A DNA stretch of 64,000 nucleotides from Ruminococcus sp. (lineage in GTDB: Bacteria > Bacillota > Clostridia > Oscillospirales > Ruminococcaceae): positions 24,669 to 88,668 of the forward strand of contig SVNQ01000004.1 in the NCBI GenBank assembly GCA_015066865.1. Direction: 5' to 3'. The notes below the pieces were generated by a model. That model worked only from the letters and a program-made list of their open reading frames with translations. It had not been told where the DNA came from and did no database searches. A program made the position numbers and the translations under genes. This document shows positions 1 to 9,534 of this stretch, in pieces. Positions within the stretch are counted from its first letter, which is position 1; every line of letters begins with the position of its first letter.

Positions 1-650
1 TCAAACCTTTCCTGATTTTTCAGAACTTCCTTAAGCTTTGCATAATCCTGTTCGATCAGCACCTGCTTAACGGACTGATACATGCGGTTTCTGTTGTACA
101 TCAGATGCCATGCACCATCGGAACAAATCATGACCGAATTGATCTGCTCCGTATCCACCACGCCAACCTTTGCCATCAGAGAAGCATTGTTGGTTGTCGT
201 CACGCAGCATCCGTTCCTGCTGTCACCCGGCATGGCGACAACACTGCATCCATCCGCTTTCGTTGCCATGATCATACTGTCACCCAGACTGAAATACAGC
301 ATTTTTCCCGTATTCCTGTTATACAGGATGCATGCAACCGTGCTGGAATATTCTTCGAGCGCAAATCCATTCTTTGCTGCCTCGTCCTTGAGCTTTGTGA
401 GAATATGGGAAATCAGATGCTCCGATGTTTCGTGCTGCTGCATCTCAAAGAAACGCTCGCTGTTTCTGAGCAGATACTCCGCTACCGCATCACAGGCAAT
501 ACTTGCACCCCGTCCCGATTTGCTGCAGGCAGACACGCCGTCAGCAAGCACCATAACGCAGTAATTCCTGTTTTTCTTGCACATCACCGCATCCTGATTT
601 TTGGTATTATCAAAATCATGGAAGCTTCCTGCTTCACTCATATAATTCAT
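1..650 (-). CDS. PP2C-family serine/threonine phosphatase, 3' end cut by window
   Basis: Open frame of at least 216 codons that runs off the left edge, so the C-terminus is missing. The translation begins MNYMSEAGSFHDFDNTKNQD and then carries the PP2C metal-binding signatures LADGVSACSKSGRGAS, FSLGDS and ICSDGAW, in the usual order. The start at 650 has an AGGTGAG ribosome site about 7 bases upstream; a second ATG at 641 is possible. PP2C enzymes remove phosphate from Ser/Thr in a Mn/Mg-dependent way and act in the cytoplasm opposite Hanks-type kinases. No kinase is visible in the window, but an FHA phospho-binding protein lies at 57.9 kb. It follows the unknown 606-residue gene by 61 bases and is probably cotranscribed with it. 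Confidence 0.85.
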   Translation of the reverse strand, partial: MNYMSEAGSFHDFDNTKNQDAVMCKKNRNYCVMVLADGVSACSKSGRGASIACDAVAEYLLRNSERFFEMQQHETSEHLISHILTKLKDEAAKNGFALEEYSSTVACILYNRNTGKMLYFSLGDSMIMATKADGCSVVAMPGDSRNGCCVTTTNNASLMAKVGVVDTEQINSVMICSDGAWHLMYNRNRMYQSVKQVLIEQDYAKLKEVLKNQERF

Positions 651-711
651 CAAGGTTTCTCACCTGCCTGTTCTAAAATATTGTACGATCTATTATGATG
701 TCTATAATTTC

Positions 712-2532
712 TCAGCACATCAAAAACGCATAGGATGAGAAGATCACTGCCATATCAAAAATGTTCTTGTCGCTGATCGGCTGATAATGCGCCTTCGCAA
801 GAAGTGCATTCAGTCCTGTTTCGGGGTTGACATAATCATGGAACACATCGATCAACCTTTTTTGGCTGTCCTTACATTCATGCACAGCATTATAGTAATA
901 ATAATAGGCTGTAACCAGTGAGGTGCGCGTCATATCCTCCGGTTTCTCCACACTCATGGCTTTGATCAGTCTTACGGACGGCTTTTTATGCTCCTGTTCC
1001 GTGGAATTATCACTTTTTTTCTCATCAATCGTATTTCCCAGAAACATATTGATGCCATACAGAAGTTTAATGAATTCCTCCACCTTTTCAGGATCCTTGC
1101 CTTGGGCAAATTTCTCCAGCGCCTCACCGCCGGTCTTTCGGATCATAGAAACATCAAAAAACCATAAGCCATAATTGCAGTTCTCACGCACAAATTCTTC
1201 ATCATCAAGTCCGTCATACCAGATAATCTCTTCCATATCTGAAAGCAACTTCTTATAGATGTCAAAAGCTGTTTGCTGCGATGTCTGCACTTGCAATTCT
1301 CCTTTTATTACGGTATACTTTTTACCCTTTTTATCCGTTTCTGTAAATTCGACACAGCAATCATAGTTGTCCGCAACAAAAGCCTCAAATTCACTTTCAG
1401 ACAATTCCAGTATCTGCTCCGTGAACAGATTTTTGAATGCCAGTGTTTGTCCTTTCGGATTGACAGCTGCACGTTCAGGAGTATCCTTTTTCTTCAGCCG
1501 TTCGATCATTTCATGCGCTCTGCGGATCTTCTCGCTTGGTGAATATTCCCTTGTGAGGAAATACACATAGATCATCTCAGCAAAATTCTTGTAATTAATG
1601 CCCTGCCCCGAAGGGTCTCTCTCAAAGGCACTGAGATTGCCCGAATACGCCTTTGTGATAAACCGCATCAGATTGTTGGCATAATAATCCTCAAACAAGT
1701 TCTTTTCAATGTCCGATTCGTAATCAAGAAAGCTGGCAGTTTTGCTTCCATCGCCCTGTTCACCGCAATAAAAGGACATTTTGAATACAATGGCAAAGAG
1801 ATAAAGTTCCCTTTTTGTAGCTCCGCCAGCCTTAAACTTTCCTTGGGCAAGATCATCGGCAAGCTTGAGAATACCATACGTTCCATCCGCTTTTTTCTGG
1901 GCTTTGGTTGCATTTTCCAATACAGAAAAAATGCCGTCATCTATATTGCAAAGCACCTGTTCCATATTTTTGATTTTTTCTTTACAAGCATTCTGGGCAT
2001 ATTTCTTAATATACGGTTCGCCGCCATATATCATGACCTTTTCCTTTTTCACAGCTCCCTTGGCATCCAAAACAGGACAGCCGTTTGAATCTACTGCATC
2101 CCTATAATATGTAAGATAGTCCCCATACTTGATAAACTGCTTGAGAATCCGCAGACGAAGTGTATCCTCCTCCCAGCCATCCTTAGAATCGGAAAGACGA
2201 TTCACAATGCGGAGCATATATTCCTCCGGTGTGGGGTAAGCATCAAAATTTTCATACATGATATTCAGGATACGCTGTTCAATTGTATTCTTTGTCGGAA
2301 ACTTGGAATCCTTCAGAAGCTCCTCATAGTAGGCATCATCTTTATCCGGTTCACATTTGATTTCCAGTGCATCAAACATTTCGCACAATTCTGCACAGAC
2401 TGAGGGTCTCGCAGATGGATCTGCTGCCTTCAGCTTTGCAAGCTTGCGTTTAAAATCCCCACGGGTAGACATTGCTTTGAACATACCGCTTGTAACGGTC
2501 TTCATCCTTCTTGTAATTGTTCCTATCTGCAT
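712..2532 (-). CDS. Conserved-looking 606-residue protein of unknown function
   Basis: Long soluble, charged, mostly helical-looking protein (606 residues) with no signal peptide or membrane segment. I do not recognise a family. It starts MQIGTITRRMKTVTSGMFKA at an ATG with GGGAG seven bases upstream, and ends next to the start of the PP2C gene (61 bases), which suggests one transcript. Being paired with a PP2C phosphatase it may be a substrate or scaffold in a phospho-signalling set, but that is inference from position only. A long 5' leader of about 130 bases separates it from the promoter at 2672-2700. Codon use resembles the neighbours. Confidence 0.75.
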   Translation of the reverse strand: MQIGTITRRMKTVTSGMFKAMSTRGDFKRKLAKLKAADPSARPSVCAELCEMFDALEIKCEPDKDDAYYEELLKDSKFPTKNTIEQRILNIMYENFDAYPTPEEYMLRIVNRLSDSKDGWEEDTLRLRILKQFIKYGDYLTYYRDAVDSNGCPVLDAKGAVKKEKVMIYGGEPYIKKYAQNACKEKIKNMEQVLCNIDDGIFSVLENATKAQKKADGTYGILKLADDLAQGKFKAGGATKRELYLFAIVFKMSFYCGEQGDGSKTASFLDYESDIEKNLFEDYYANNLMRFITKAYSGNLSAFERDPSGQGINYKNFAEMIYVYFLTREYSPSEKIRRAHEMIERLKKKDTPERAAVNPKGQTLAFKNLFTEQILELSESEFEAFVADNYDCCVEFTETDKKGKKYTVIKGELQVQTSQQTAFDIYKKLLSDMEEIIWYDGLDDEEFVRENCNYGLWFFDVSMIRKTGGEALEKFAQGKDPEKVEEFIKLLYGINMFLGNTIDEKKSDNSTEQEHKKPSVRLIKAMSVEKPEDMTRTSLVTAYYYYYNAVHECKDSQKRLIDVFHDYVNPETGLNALLAKAHYQPISDKNIFDMAVIFSSYAFLMC

Positions 2533-2671
2533 AACTGTACTCCCTTCAAATGCTCAATCCATCAATATTATAATACACCAAAATGCAATTGCCATATCGC
2601 AGGGGGAATAACACCTCACTGCGCAGCGCATTGTTCGCTTTCACCATAATAATCACATTTCAACACTATAT

Positions 2672-2700
2672 ATTATACACGAAAAACAATTGAAAGTCAA
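2672..2700 (-). promoter_or_regulatory. Sigma-A type promoter of the 606-residue/PP2C unit
   Basis: On the minus strand TTGACT, 17 bases, TATAAT. The -10 box occupies 2672-2677 and the -35 box 2695-2700. Confidence 0.65.
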
Positions 2701-2717
2701 TCAATCAAGATAACAAA

Positions 2718-2749
2718 TGAAAAATCGCCCTGCATAAAACAGGGCGATT
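2718..2749 (-). terminator. Intrinsic terminator downstream of the DUF2079 gene
   Basis: Ten-base-pair stem AATCGCCCTG / CAGGGCGATT (2723-2749) followed on the minus strand by a T run. It lies 13 bases past the DUF2079 stop codon. Confidence 0.8.
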
Positions 2750-2761
2750 AAAACAAGCACA

Positions 2762-4645
2762 TCACTCAGCAAATTGATAATCGGGACTTACATAGATCAC
2801 AATAAAGTTTTCGGTTTCATTGAATACCGTGTAGCCTGCCTCCTCAAGGTAAGGAATTGCCAAATTCGTATTTTCATCCCTTCTGCTCAGAACATAGAAA
2901 TCATAACGATCCATATCCTTCAAAGCAGTATATGTATCCTCGCCTTCCTTTACAAAGTCATTTTTGTCAAAGATATAGACTTCTTTTCGATCGGCAATAT
3001 GGGGTAAAAACCATGTATTCGAAATTACGGCCGCATCTCTCGGGACAGTATCCAGACATGCTTCGAGATTCCGATAATAGTCTTTTTTATCCCTGTAATT
3101 TTCAAAGTGGGAAATTCTTCCGGAAACGAGCGAGAATACTGTAATCATCGAAACAACGGCAGAAACTGTTGCCAGGGTATTCCGTCTCTCCCTTTCCATA
3201 TCTTTACAATTCAGAATTGCCATATAGATCAGCAGACAGGATGGCCCGAAGATGTACTGATAACCGATGTCCGCAGCATAACGGTATCCCGCACCGATTA
3301 CCAGATTCATAATTACATAGGGAATGATGAGCATGAAACGATGGATCTTCTTCGTCATAAACGGCAGGAAGAGCAGCGGTATCATCGTTTGCAGGAAGAA
3401 CAGCAAGGTTTGCTCCTGCACGAACAGGCTGAAGAAATAGCTCGGATTTACCAGCACGTTTTTCACAATTCCACCAAAACCGGCTTCGGGATCGGTCGTG
3501 AGATCACCCAATCTGGACGATGTCATCATCTGACCATCACCGTATTCGGTGAGCCAGTTTGTAATGAGGATGAAATAAACCACCGCCAAGCAAGTAATGA
3601 TAACACCATGGAATCTCTTGACCGTCTTTTCATCGAACAGGAAGAACAGTGCAATACAGATCACATACAGCGGTGCATCCTCCTTAACGATGCACACCAG
3701 CACCGACATCAGATAGAAAAGCACCAGTTTTCGCTGATCCATTGCATAGAGCAGCCACATCAGAATCGTGGGTAGGAATGCATTCTCATGGAAATCATAA
3801 TAGCAGGGCGCTACCAGTCCGGAATAAAAAATATAGATCATGCATGCCGCAACAAGTGAAAGGCCCTCATATTTATGTTTTTTTGCAAGAAGGAACAGCG
3901 GAATTACACCGCCCATGGAAAGAATTGCCTGTGCAATAAACAATGTGTTTTCATTGGGGAAAAGCGCATAAAACGGTACAAGCGCATAATAAATATACGA
4001 AGCATGCACATAGAAATGGGACAAAAGCTTGTCACGCTCGCAGGATGTGACCGCTGTCAGATCCTCCGCCATCGAATGGAACATCTGCACAAAAATACCA
4101 AAGTCAAAGCACGAGGTTCCAAAACACCGGTGTTTTGCAATTGTCGTAACACTTACAAAAATAGTCACAACGGCAGCAGTGGTGAATACGATCGCTCCCG
4201 CTGCCCAGCTTGGCAGTTTCTCAAATCTGTCGTGATTGATCTTTCCCATCAGATAGCTTATGAATACGACCGCCACTGCGGCAACACCAATGCATAGATA
4301 GTAGTTATCATTTCTCCACATAAGGGAGAGCGAGAACAGGAGTACACCCGAAAAGAGCGTCAGTGCATCGGCAATATGAAACTTTTTTTCTGTAAAGTAA
4401 TGAAAAACCGAGAGCAGGACAAAACCCAAAGCCACCCAGAGCATATTGGCGGTAAATGAAGAATCCGCAATAAACTCCTTCCACATCGTTACCGCATTCT
4501 GATCGTCGCTCTTTGCAAGAATGAGATTGATTCCGGAAACGATAAAATAGAGACCGGCAAATCTGACAAGAAACATGTCGGGAATGCCGCATTTTTTCAG
4601 GAACACACTGATTCGCTCCGTTACTTTATTGTTCATTAAATTCAT
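2762..4645 (-). CDS. DUF2079 polytopic membrane protein
   Basis: 627-residue protein with many hydrophobic segments spread over the first 470 residues and a soluble C-terminal part of about 130 residues. The block CFDFGIFVQMFHSM and the downstream FYDFHE-like and VKEDAPLYV stretches match the DUF2079 family of predicted membrane proteins, which look like GT-C-type glycosyltransferases (inference). The start is placed at 4645 because AGGAGG lies five bases upstream of that ATG; an in-frame ATG at 4666 precedes the ribosome site and is unlikely. It forms a single-gene unit with its own promoter and terminator. Substrate unknown. Confidence 0.8.
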   Translation of the reverse strand: MNLMNNKVTERISVFLKKCGIPDMFLVRFAGLYFIVSGINLILAKSDDQNAVTMWKEFIADSSFTANMLWVALGFVLLSVFHYFTEKKFHIADALTLFSGVLLFSLSLMWRNDNYYLCIGVAAVAVVFISYLMGKINHDRFEKLPSWAAGAIVFTTAAVVTIFVSVTTIAKHRCFGTSCFDFGIFVQMFHSMAEDLTAVTSCERDKLLSHFYVHASYIYYALVPFYALFPNENTLFIAQAILSMGGVIPLFLLAKKHKYEGLSLVAACMIYIFYSGLVAPCYYDFHENAFLPTILMWLLYAMDQRKLVLFYLMSVLVCIVKEDAPLYVICIALFFLFDEKTVKRFHGVIITCLAVVYFILITNWLTEYGDGQMMTSSRLGDLTTDPEAGFGGIVKNVLVNPSYFFSLFVQEQTLLFFLQTMIPLLFLPFMTKKIHRFMLIIPYVIMNLVIGAGYRYAADIGYQYIFGPSCLLIYMAILNCKDMERERRNTLATVSAVVSMITVFSLVSGRISHFENYRDKKDYYRNLEACLDTVPRDAAVISNTWFLPHIADRKEVYIFDKNDFVKEGEDTYTALKDMDRYDFYVLSRRDENTNLAIPYLEEAGYTVFNETENFIVIYVSPDYQFAE

Positions 4646-4690
4646 ATTTTCCTCCTGAAAGTACATCCGTGTGCAAAATAATCTCCTCTA

Positions 4691-4719
4691 AGTATAGCAC
4701 AGGATACAGATTTTGTCAA
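4691..4719 (-). promoter_or_regulatory. Promoter of the DUF2079 gene
   Basis: Minus-strand TTGACA (4714-4719), 17 bases, TATACT (4691-4696), about 45 bases upstream of the start codon. Confidence 0.8.
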
Positions 4720-4770
4720 GGAATTTCACGGTATTGCGTTCATTTTCGCCATACTTCATGCAGAACTTAA

Positions 4771-4812
4771 AAGTAAAACAGCAGTATCACAATCAAGCGA
4801 TACTGCTGTTTT
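4771..4812 (-). terminator. Intrinsic terminator downstream of the first GH5 gene
   Basis: Perfect 14-base-pair stem (4775-4788 with 4799-4812) and ten-base loop, followed on the minus strand by a T-rich tract. Located between the GH5 stop at 4880 and the DUF2079 promoter. Confidence 0.75.
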
Positions 4813-4879
4813 CTGACTGCCGGCAGGAGTGCGCAGTACTTCCTGCAGGGCAGTACATAAGGTCAATCAGTTGACCCCC

Positions 4880-6877
4880 CTATTTTATCGGAAGTTTATC
4901 TGTCAGCTTTACGATAAATTTGAGAATGTTCAATGAATCGTTGGCAGTCGGCTTTCCGTCACCGTCAACGTCTACGTTTGCCTTTCCGGCATCACTCAGA
5001 TCACCTGCGCCTAACAGGTTCTTGTTCAATACGATAATATCCAGAATGTCAACCTTGCCATTCACATCAGCATCACCGTACAGAATATCGGACGGCTCGG
5101 TCACCTCAGGCTCAGTCGTGGGAGGCTCGGTTGTCTCAGGTTCAGTCGTGGGAGGCTCAGTTGTCTCAGGTTCAGTCGTAGGAGGCTCAGTCGCCGGAGG
5201 CGTTGCACCATCCTCATACACATAAACGTCTGTAATCTTTACGTCGCTTGTCTTGAGTCCTGTAGCGCCGCCTACCCACCATATCTGTGCCTGGAAGGCA
5301 GTGATGGTCTTGAGGTATGCCTTTGCTTCCTCGATGAGAGCTTCATCCTCAACAGGTTCATCGTTGCAAACGAGCTGCTGGAAATTGTCATCAATGTTCA
5401 CCGGAACAACACCGCCAAGCTGTGTATTCCAAGAAACCATTGCCCAGTAGTACTGACCATTCTTCTCAAAGCCGTTTGCAATGCATCCGCTTGCGCCTGT
5501 TGCGCCATCGGGAAGTTCCACATTCAAATAAATGGTATCGGATGCGGAGGGAACGGAAATGTCATAGAATGCCTTTTCTGCATTGTAGGTAACAGAACCG
5601 TGTGCCTCACCATCAGCAAAGCCGGGATCCTGCTCGGGGGGACGTGTGGAGGTGGATTCGCCTCTTGCGTACTTGTTCAGTGCTGCAACGATCTCAGGTC
5701 TTCTCCATGTGGAGCTGCCTCTGTCGAGAAGCATGAAGCTAATGTCATCCCACCAGCAGCAGGTAATACCTCTGGAAGCAGCATATGCAACATAATATGC
5801 AGCGCAGTCCACTCTTGCCTGGAGGTTGTTCTTGTCTCTTACACCCATCTCGCCGACATATACGGGAATGCCCTTGGAGATGTACTTGTTGTAAACGGTA
5901 TCCATTGCCTGGTTGATCTCGCCCGTGTCCTTGTTCAGGTCGAACTTGTCAGTACTGCCGTTCTGATTTGCTTCTGTCAGTGCGAAGTTAACAGGCAGAT
6001 AGCCGTGTACTGCAACGATCAGCTTATCCTTGGCTGTATCTTCCGGCAGCTTGAAATAGCTGTTGGTTGCGCCCTCTACGGAGCAGTCATAGCCGGGGAT
6101 ACCGATGTATCTGGTTGCATTGTTGCCGCCTGTTGCACGGATGGTATTGACAATGTCCTGATTGAGCTTGTTGATGGTCTGTACAGCGTCAATGCACTCC
6201 TGGCTTGCCATGTTCAGCCACCACTCATTCGGATGGTTTGTCATACGGGGTTCGTTCATGGTCTCGAAAATCAGCTTTTCGTTGTAATCCTTGAAGCGTG
6301 TTGCGATCTGCTTCCAGACAGTGGTCATGTACTTGGAAGAACGCTCGTAGTGTGCGCTTGTCGGATACATATGCTTCTGGTCGTTGTCGTGATGCACGTT
6401 CAGGATGATGTACATATCATTCTTAACTGCATAGTCCACAACTTCCTGTACTCTGTTCATCCACTGCTCGCTGATGTTGTAATTGCTGTCAACGTGATTA
6501 TGCCACGAAACCGGAATTCTAATCGTATTGAAGCCTGCGGACTTTACGGTGTCGATCATTCTCTGTGTGGTCTTGAAACCGCCGTTCCAGTAGGTCTCAA
6601 GTGCCATTTCATTGGAAATATAGCCATTGTCATCGATGGAATCGAGCGTGTTGCCAAGATTCCAGCCAAGGCGCATGTCCTCAACAAACTTGATACCCTC
6701 TGTTTCGGGGACATATTTCTGCTGGATGTCCAGCGACGGAATGGTGATTCCGTTGACTACCATATCATCGGCAGCACTGATGTCCAATGTGTTGATTCTG
6801 CCGCCGAAAGCAGCCGCAGAAACAAGCGTCATGGCTGCCACTGCAACGCAGCAGCATCTCTTGATAAAACCCTTCAT
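4880..6877 (-). CDS. Secreted GH5 endoglucanase-type enzyme with C-terminal dockerin
   Basis: 665-residue secreted enzyme. Order: signal peptide (about 1-37), GH5 catalytic domain (about 60-405) with RLGWNLGNTLDS, the acid/base in NEP (E209) and the nucleophile in VGEMG (E343), a beta-rich domain of about 150 residues with conserved tryptophans that is probably carbohydrate-binding, a Thr/Pro/Glu repeat linker, and a type I dockerin with two calcium-loop repeats (DADVNGKVDILD and DVDGDGKPTANDS). GH5 enzymes hydrolyse beta-1,4 glucans and related polymers; the dockerin would plug the enzyme into a cellulosome scaffold. The start at 6877 is chosen because the signal peptide begins there behind AAAGGAAG. 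It is divergent from the fused regulator at 7159, which probably controls it. Confidence 0.93.
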   Translation of the reverse strand: MKGFIKRCCCVAVAAMTLVSAAAFGGRINTLDISAADDMVVNGITIPSLDIQQKYVPETEGIKFVEDMRLGWNLGNTLDSIDDNGYISNEMALETYWNGGFKTTQRMIDTVKSAGFNTIRIPVSWHNHVDSNYNISEQWMNRVQEVVDYAVKNDMYIILNVHHDNDQKHMYPTSAHYERSSKYMTTVWKQIATRFKDYNEKLIFETMNEPRMTNHPNEWWLNMASQECIDAVQTINKLNQDIVNTIRATGGNNATRYIGIPGYDCSVEGATNSYFKLPEDTAKDKLIVAVHGYLPVNFALTEANQNGSTDKFDLNKDTGEINQAMDTVYNKYISKGIPVYVGEMGVRDKNNLQARVDCAAYYVAYAASRGITCCWWDDISFMLLDRGSSTWRRPEIVAALNKYARGESTSTRPPEQDPGFADGEAHGSVTYNAEKAFYDISVPSASDTIYLNVELPDGATGASGCIANGFEKNGQYYWAMVSWNTQLGGVVPVNIDDNFQQLVCNDEPVEDEALIEEAKAYLKTITAFQAQIWWVGGATGLKTSDVKITDVYVYEDGATPPATEPPTTEPETTEPPTTEPETTEPPTTEPEVTEPSDILYGDADVNGKVDILDIIVLNKNLLGAGDLSDAGKANVDVDGDGKPTANDSLNILKFIVKLTDKLPIK

Positions 6878-6990
6878 AAGATGACTTCCTTTCTGATTTG
6901 ATTTTTGCCCCTCGATGCAACGCTTCGGGGACGATACGTACCCTGCTGCAATCATTCTCTGCGATCGCAGACCAATTGCTTCATAATTTC

Positions 6991-7019
6991 ATTATATCTA
7001 AAATATATGTAGGATTCAA
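6991..7019 (-). promoter_or_regulatory. Promoter of the first GH5-dockerin gene
   Basis: Minus-strand TTGAAT (7014-7019), 17 bases, TATAAT (6991-6996). The roughly 110-base leader contains a hairpin built from CCCCGA and TCGAGGGG-like arms around 6910-6935. Confidence 0.7.
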
Positions 7020-7062
7020 TGTAAAATTCAATTGCGTTTATGTATTTTTCTGCTTTTGCTTC

Positions 7063-7091
7063 TTGCAATTATGACTGATTCATGGTACAAT
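7063..7091 (+). promoter_or_regulatory. Promoter of the LacI-sensor/AraC regulator
   Basis: TTGCAA (7063-7068), 17 bases, TACAAT (7086-7091). It diverges from the GH5 promoter with about 45 bases between the two -35 boxes, so shared operators are possible. Confidence 0.7.
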
Positions 7092-7158
7092 ATAAATTAG
7101 TAAATGGATAGCTCCGTATATGCTCTTACGGACTTAATGCTGAAAGCGGGTGAGAAAC

Positions 7159-9339
7159 GTGAAAAAAAGAATTGCATTGATCACAACGGACGTTGATCGG
7201 CAGTATCAGATTAATCTGATTAAAATTATGTCGGAACAGGCGGCTGCGCTTGGCTATGACCTGATCATACTGACGCATTTCGTCAATTATGCCAATTCAA
7301 GCGATTACATTGCCGGCGAAGAAAACATCTATTCACTGATCGCAAAAATGCGCATTGACGGTGCAGTCATGGCGTTCAGCTCTTTTTACAACACCGCACT
7401 TGCCGAACAAATAGAACAAATGCTGCACGAAAAATCCATCCCCGTCGTTGCGCTTGACTATAAAAGCCGTCTCTTTCCCAGCTGCCTCCAGAATGACCGA
7501 AAGAATTTCTGCACTCTGACTGAACATTTTATTGCTGTGCATGGTTTCACGGATATTTTTTGTCTTGCAGGTCCGAAGGATGATATTCATTCGGAGCAAA
7601 GAATACAGGGGTACACCGATGCTCTGCAGCGGCACGGCATTCCCGTTCAACCCGAAAATATATTTTACGGTGACTTCTGGCTTGCGTATGCAAAGGATTT
7701 TGCAGAGAACATCGTTGCAGGGAATATCAGAAAACCGCAGGCGATCGTCTGCGGCAATGACTACATGGCGCTGCAGCTCTCCCTTACCCTGCTCAACCAT
7801 GGCATCAGAGTTCCGGAAGATATTGCCATAGGGGGCTATGACGGCAATCCCGATACAGACACGTTTCAGCCGATGCTGACAACTTTCAGCAGCACCTATC
7901 TTGAAAACGGTGTGGATGCTGTTTTAATGCTGGACAATCTGATCAGCCCGTCTGCGGATGTACCGAAAATCCAAACCCACCCTGCCATCAGAATCGGTTC
8001 TACCTGCGGCTGTCAGACCGGTGTTACCGACAATGCGCCGCAAAATCAAAAACGCCTTGATGAATCGCTGTCAAATGCACTCTATCTGCACAGCAGCTAT
8101 TCCTCCGTCATGAATCATGTCAGATCCGTCAAGGAATGCTCCCATGCAATTATGAAAAACCTGTATCTGTTAAATGCCGACAGCAATATTTATTTTTGTT
8201 TGTGTACGGATTGGGAGGGCGATTACGAACGCCCCGAAAATTACCGAAAGCACGGCTATACGGATACGATGCGCTGCATTTTGTCAAGAATACAGGGAAG
8301 AAACGATGATTCGGATATCCTGTTTCCGCTTGAGGACATCATCCCTGCCTCCGAAGCTGCACCCATGACTTACATCTGCACACCGCTGCACTATCAGGAC
8401 AGAAGCCTTGGATATTGCGTCAGAAGCTGCCGGTACGATAAGATCGTATTCGAAAACTATTACGGTGAATTTTGTCAGGTAACGGCAAATGCCATTGAAA
8501 AGATCCGCACACTTGCCTATGAGGAATACCTGCAGCAGAAGATCCAGCGGTTATCGGAACGCGACATCATCACCGGACTATACAGCAGAAAGGGACTGGA
8601 AGCGCAGATCAGCAGTTTGGACAGAACACAGACTTACTATGCGGTTCTGTACTACATTGAAGGGTCAGAGCGTTATCGTGAACATTTCGGAGAGGAATAT
8701 TTCAGACAGCTCATGATCTCCTTTTCGCAGGCGGTGAATCTCTCCTGCATGCGCAGTGAATTATCGGCGCATATCGGAAAAAACAGCTTCGTTATCATTG
8801 GAGCATGTGACGGCACTGATTTTCCGGAGCAGCTGTTTATCAACACGCTGCGCTCCAATCTCAAGCTGCTCGAAATGCATCGGAACCTTTCCATACCGTT
8901 GACTTTTCCGCATTTTTCAGCAGTAACGGATCATAGCACTGCGCCCGAGGATCTGTTAAGTATTCTTGAAAAAAAGCTGGCGGATTATAAGAACGCCCGA
9001 AACAAGAGCAGCGACGTATACTGGACAATGCTCCATGAGCTTCAATACAGAATCTATGAAGAACCCCAGCTTGCTTGGAATGCTGCGGAAGCAGCGCAGC
9101 AGCTCGGCATCAGCACGTCCTATTTCCAGCACATTTACAAAAAGAATTTTGAAATCAGCTTCAATGCGGATGTGATCCATGCACGGATTTCTCTCGCAGA
9201 GCGCTTGCTCAAACAGACGCATCTGAGCGTCAGTGAAGTTGCGGAAAAATGCGGATACACGGATGTTTCCTATTTTATGAAGCTTTTCAAGAAAAAAAAC
9301 GGAAAAACTGCAATGGCATATAAAAAGAGCCAGAATTAG
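7159..9339 (+). CDS. Fused regulator: LacI-type sensor, degenerate GGDEF-like domain, AraC HTH
   Basis: 726-residue cytoplasmic regulator. The first ~290 residues match the sugar-sensing domain of LacI/XylR-type proteins (KKRIALITTD, IRVPEDIAIGGYDG) but no LacI helix-turn-helix precedes it. A middle part follows, then a GGDEF-type fold beginning RDIITGLYSRKGLE whose active-site position reads IGKNSFVII, so it is probably not a cyclase. The last ~100 residues are an AraC double HTH (SVSEVAEKCGYTDVSYFMKL). E. coli XylR combines LacI-type sensor and AraC HTH; the GGDEF-like insert is extra. Starts: GTG 7159 has GGGTGAG four bases upstream; GTG 7150 is an alternative. Divergent from GH5-dockerin, so it likely senses a plant sugar and controls that gene. 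Confidence 0.85.
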   Translation: MKKRIALITTDVDRQYQINLIKIMSEQAAALGYDLIILTHFVNYANSSDYIAGEENIYSLIAKMRIDGAVMAFSSFYNTALAEQIEQMLHEKSIPVVALDYKSRLFPSCLQNDRKNFCTLTEHFIAVHGFTDIFCLAGPKDDIHSEQRIQGYTDALQRHGIPVQPENIFYGDFWLAYAKDFAENIVAGNIRKPQAIVCGNDYMALQLSLTLLNHGIRVPEDIAIGGYDGNPDTDTFQPMLTTFSSTYLENGVDAVLMLDNLISPSADVPKIQTHPAIRIGSTCGCQTGVTDNAPQNQKRLDESLSNALYLHSSYSSVMNHVRSVKECSHAIMKNLYLLNADSNIYFCLCTDWEGDYERPENYRKHGYTDTMRCILSRIQGRNDDSDILFPLEDIIPASEAAPMTYICTPLHYQDRSLGYCVRSCRYDKIVFENYYGEFCQVTANAIEKIRTLAYEEYLQQKIQRLSERDIITGLYSRKGLEAQISSLDRTQTYYAVLYYIEGSERYREHFGEEYFRQLMISFSQAVNLSCMRSELSAHIGKNSFVIIGACDGTDFPEQLFINTLRSNLKLLEMHRNLSIPLTFPHFSAVTDHSTAPEDLLSILEKKLADYKNARNKSSDVYWTMLHELQYRIYEEPQLAWNAAEAAQQLGISTSYFQHIYKKNFEISFNADVIHARISLAERLLKQTHLSVSEVAEKCGYTDVSYFMKLFKKKNGKTAMAYKKSQN

Positions 9340-9420
9340 CCAAAAACAGCATCATCGCAGCACGTGCTTTGCCAGTCGGGCGAATCGGTCGAAAGTTTTT
9401 CATTTTTTTGAAAAAAATGC

Positions 9421-9449
9421 TTGACAAAACTCTGAAGCTGTGCTATAAT
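9421..9449 (+). promoter_or_regulatory. Promoter of tRNA-Thr
   Basis: Consensus TTGACA (9421-9426), 17 bases, TATAAT (9444-9449), nine bases before the tRNA. Confidence 0.9.
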
Positions 9450-9458
9450 AATCAAGGT

Positions 9459-9534
9459 GCTGATGTGGCACAGGTGGTAGCGCAACGCCTTGGTAAGGCG
9501 TAGGTCACCGGTTCAAATCCGGTCATCAGCTCCA
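9459..9534 (+). tRNA. tRNA-Thr (anticodon GGT), CCA encoded
   Basis: Acceptor arms GCTGATG and CATCAGC pair, the anticodon stem ACGCC/GGCGT encloses TTGGTAA (anticodon GGT, reading ACC/ACT), and the T arm ACCGG TTCAAAT CCGGT is canonical. CCA is encoded at 9532-9534. The gene has its own strong promoter and is followed directly by a tandem terminator repeat. Confidence 0.95.

Noticed and set aside
6878..6990. c-di-GMP riboswitch in the GH5 leader
   Set aside because: The leader has a CCCCGA-type hairpin but none of the conserved c-di-GMP-I or -II aptamer stretches.
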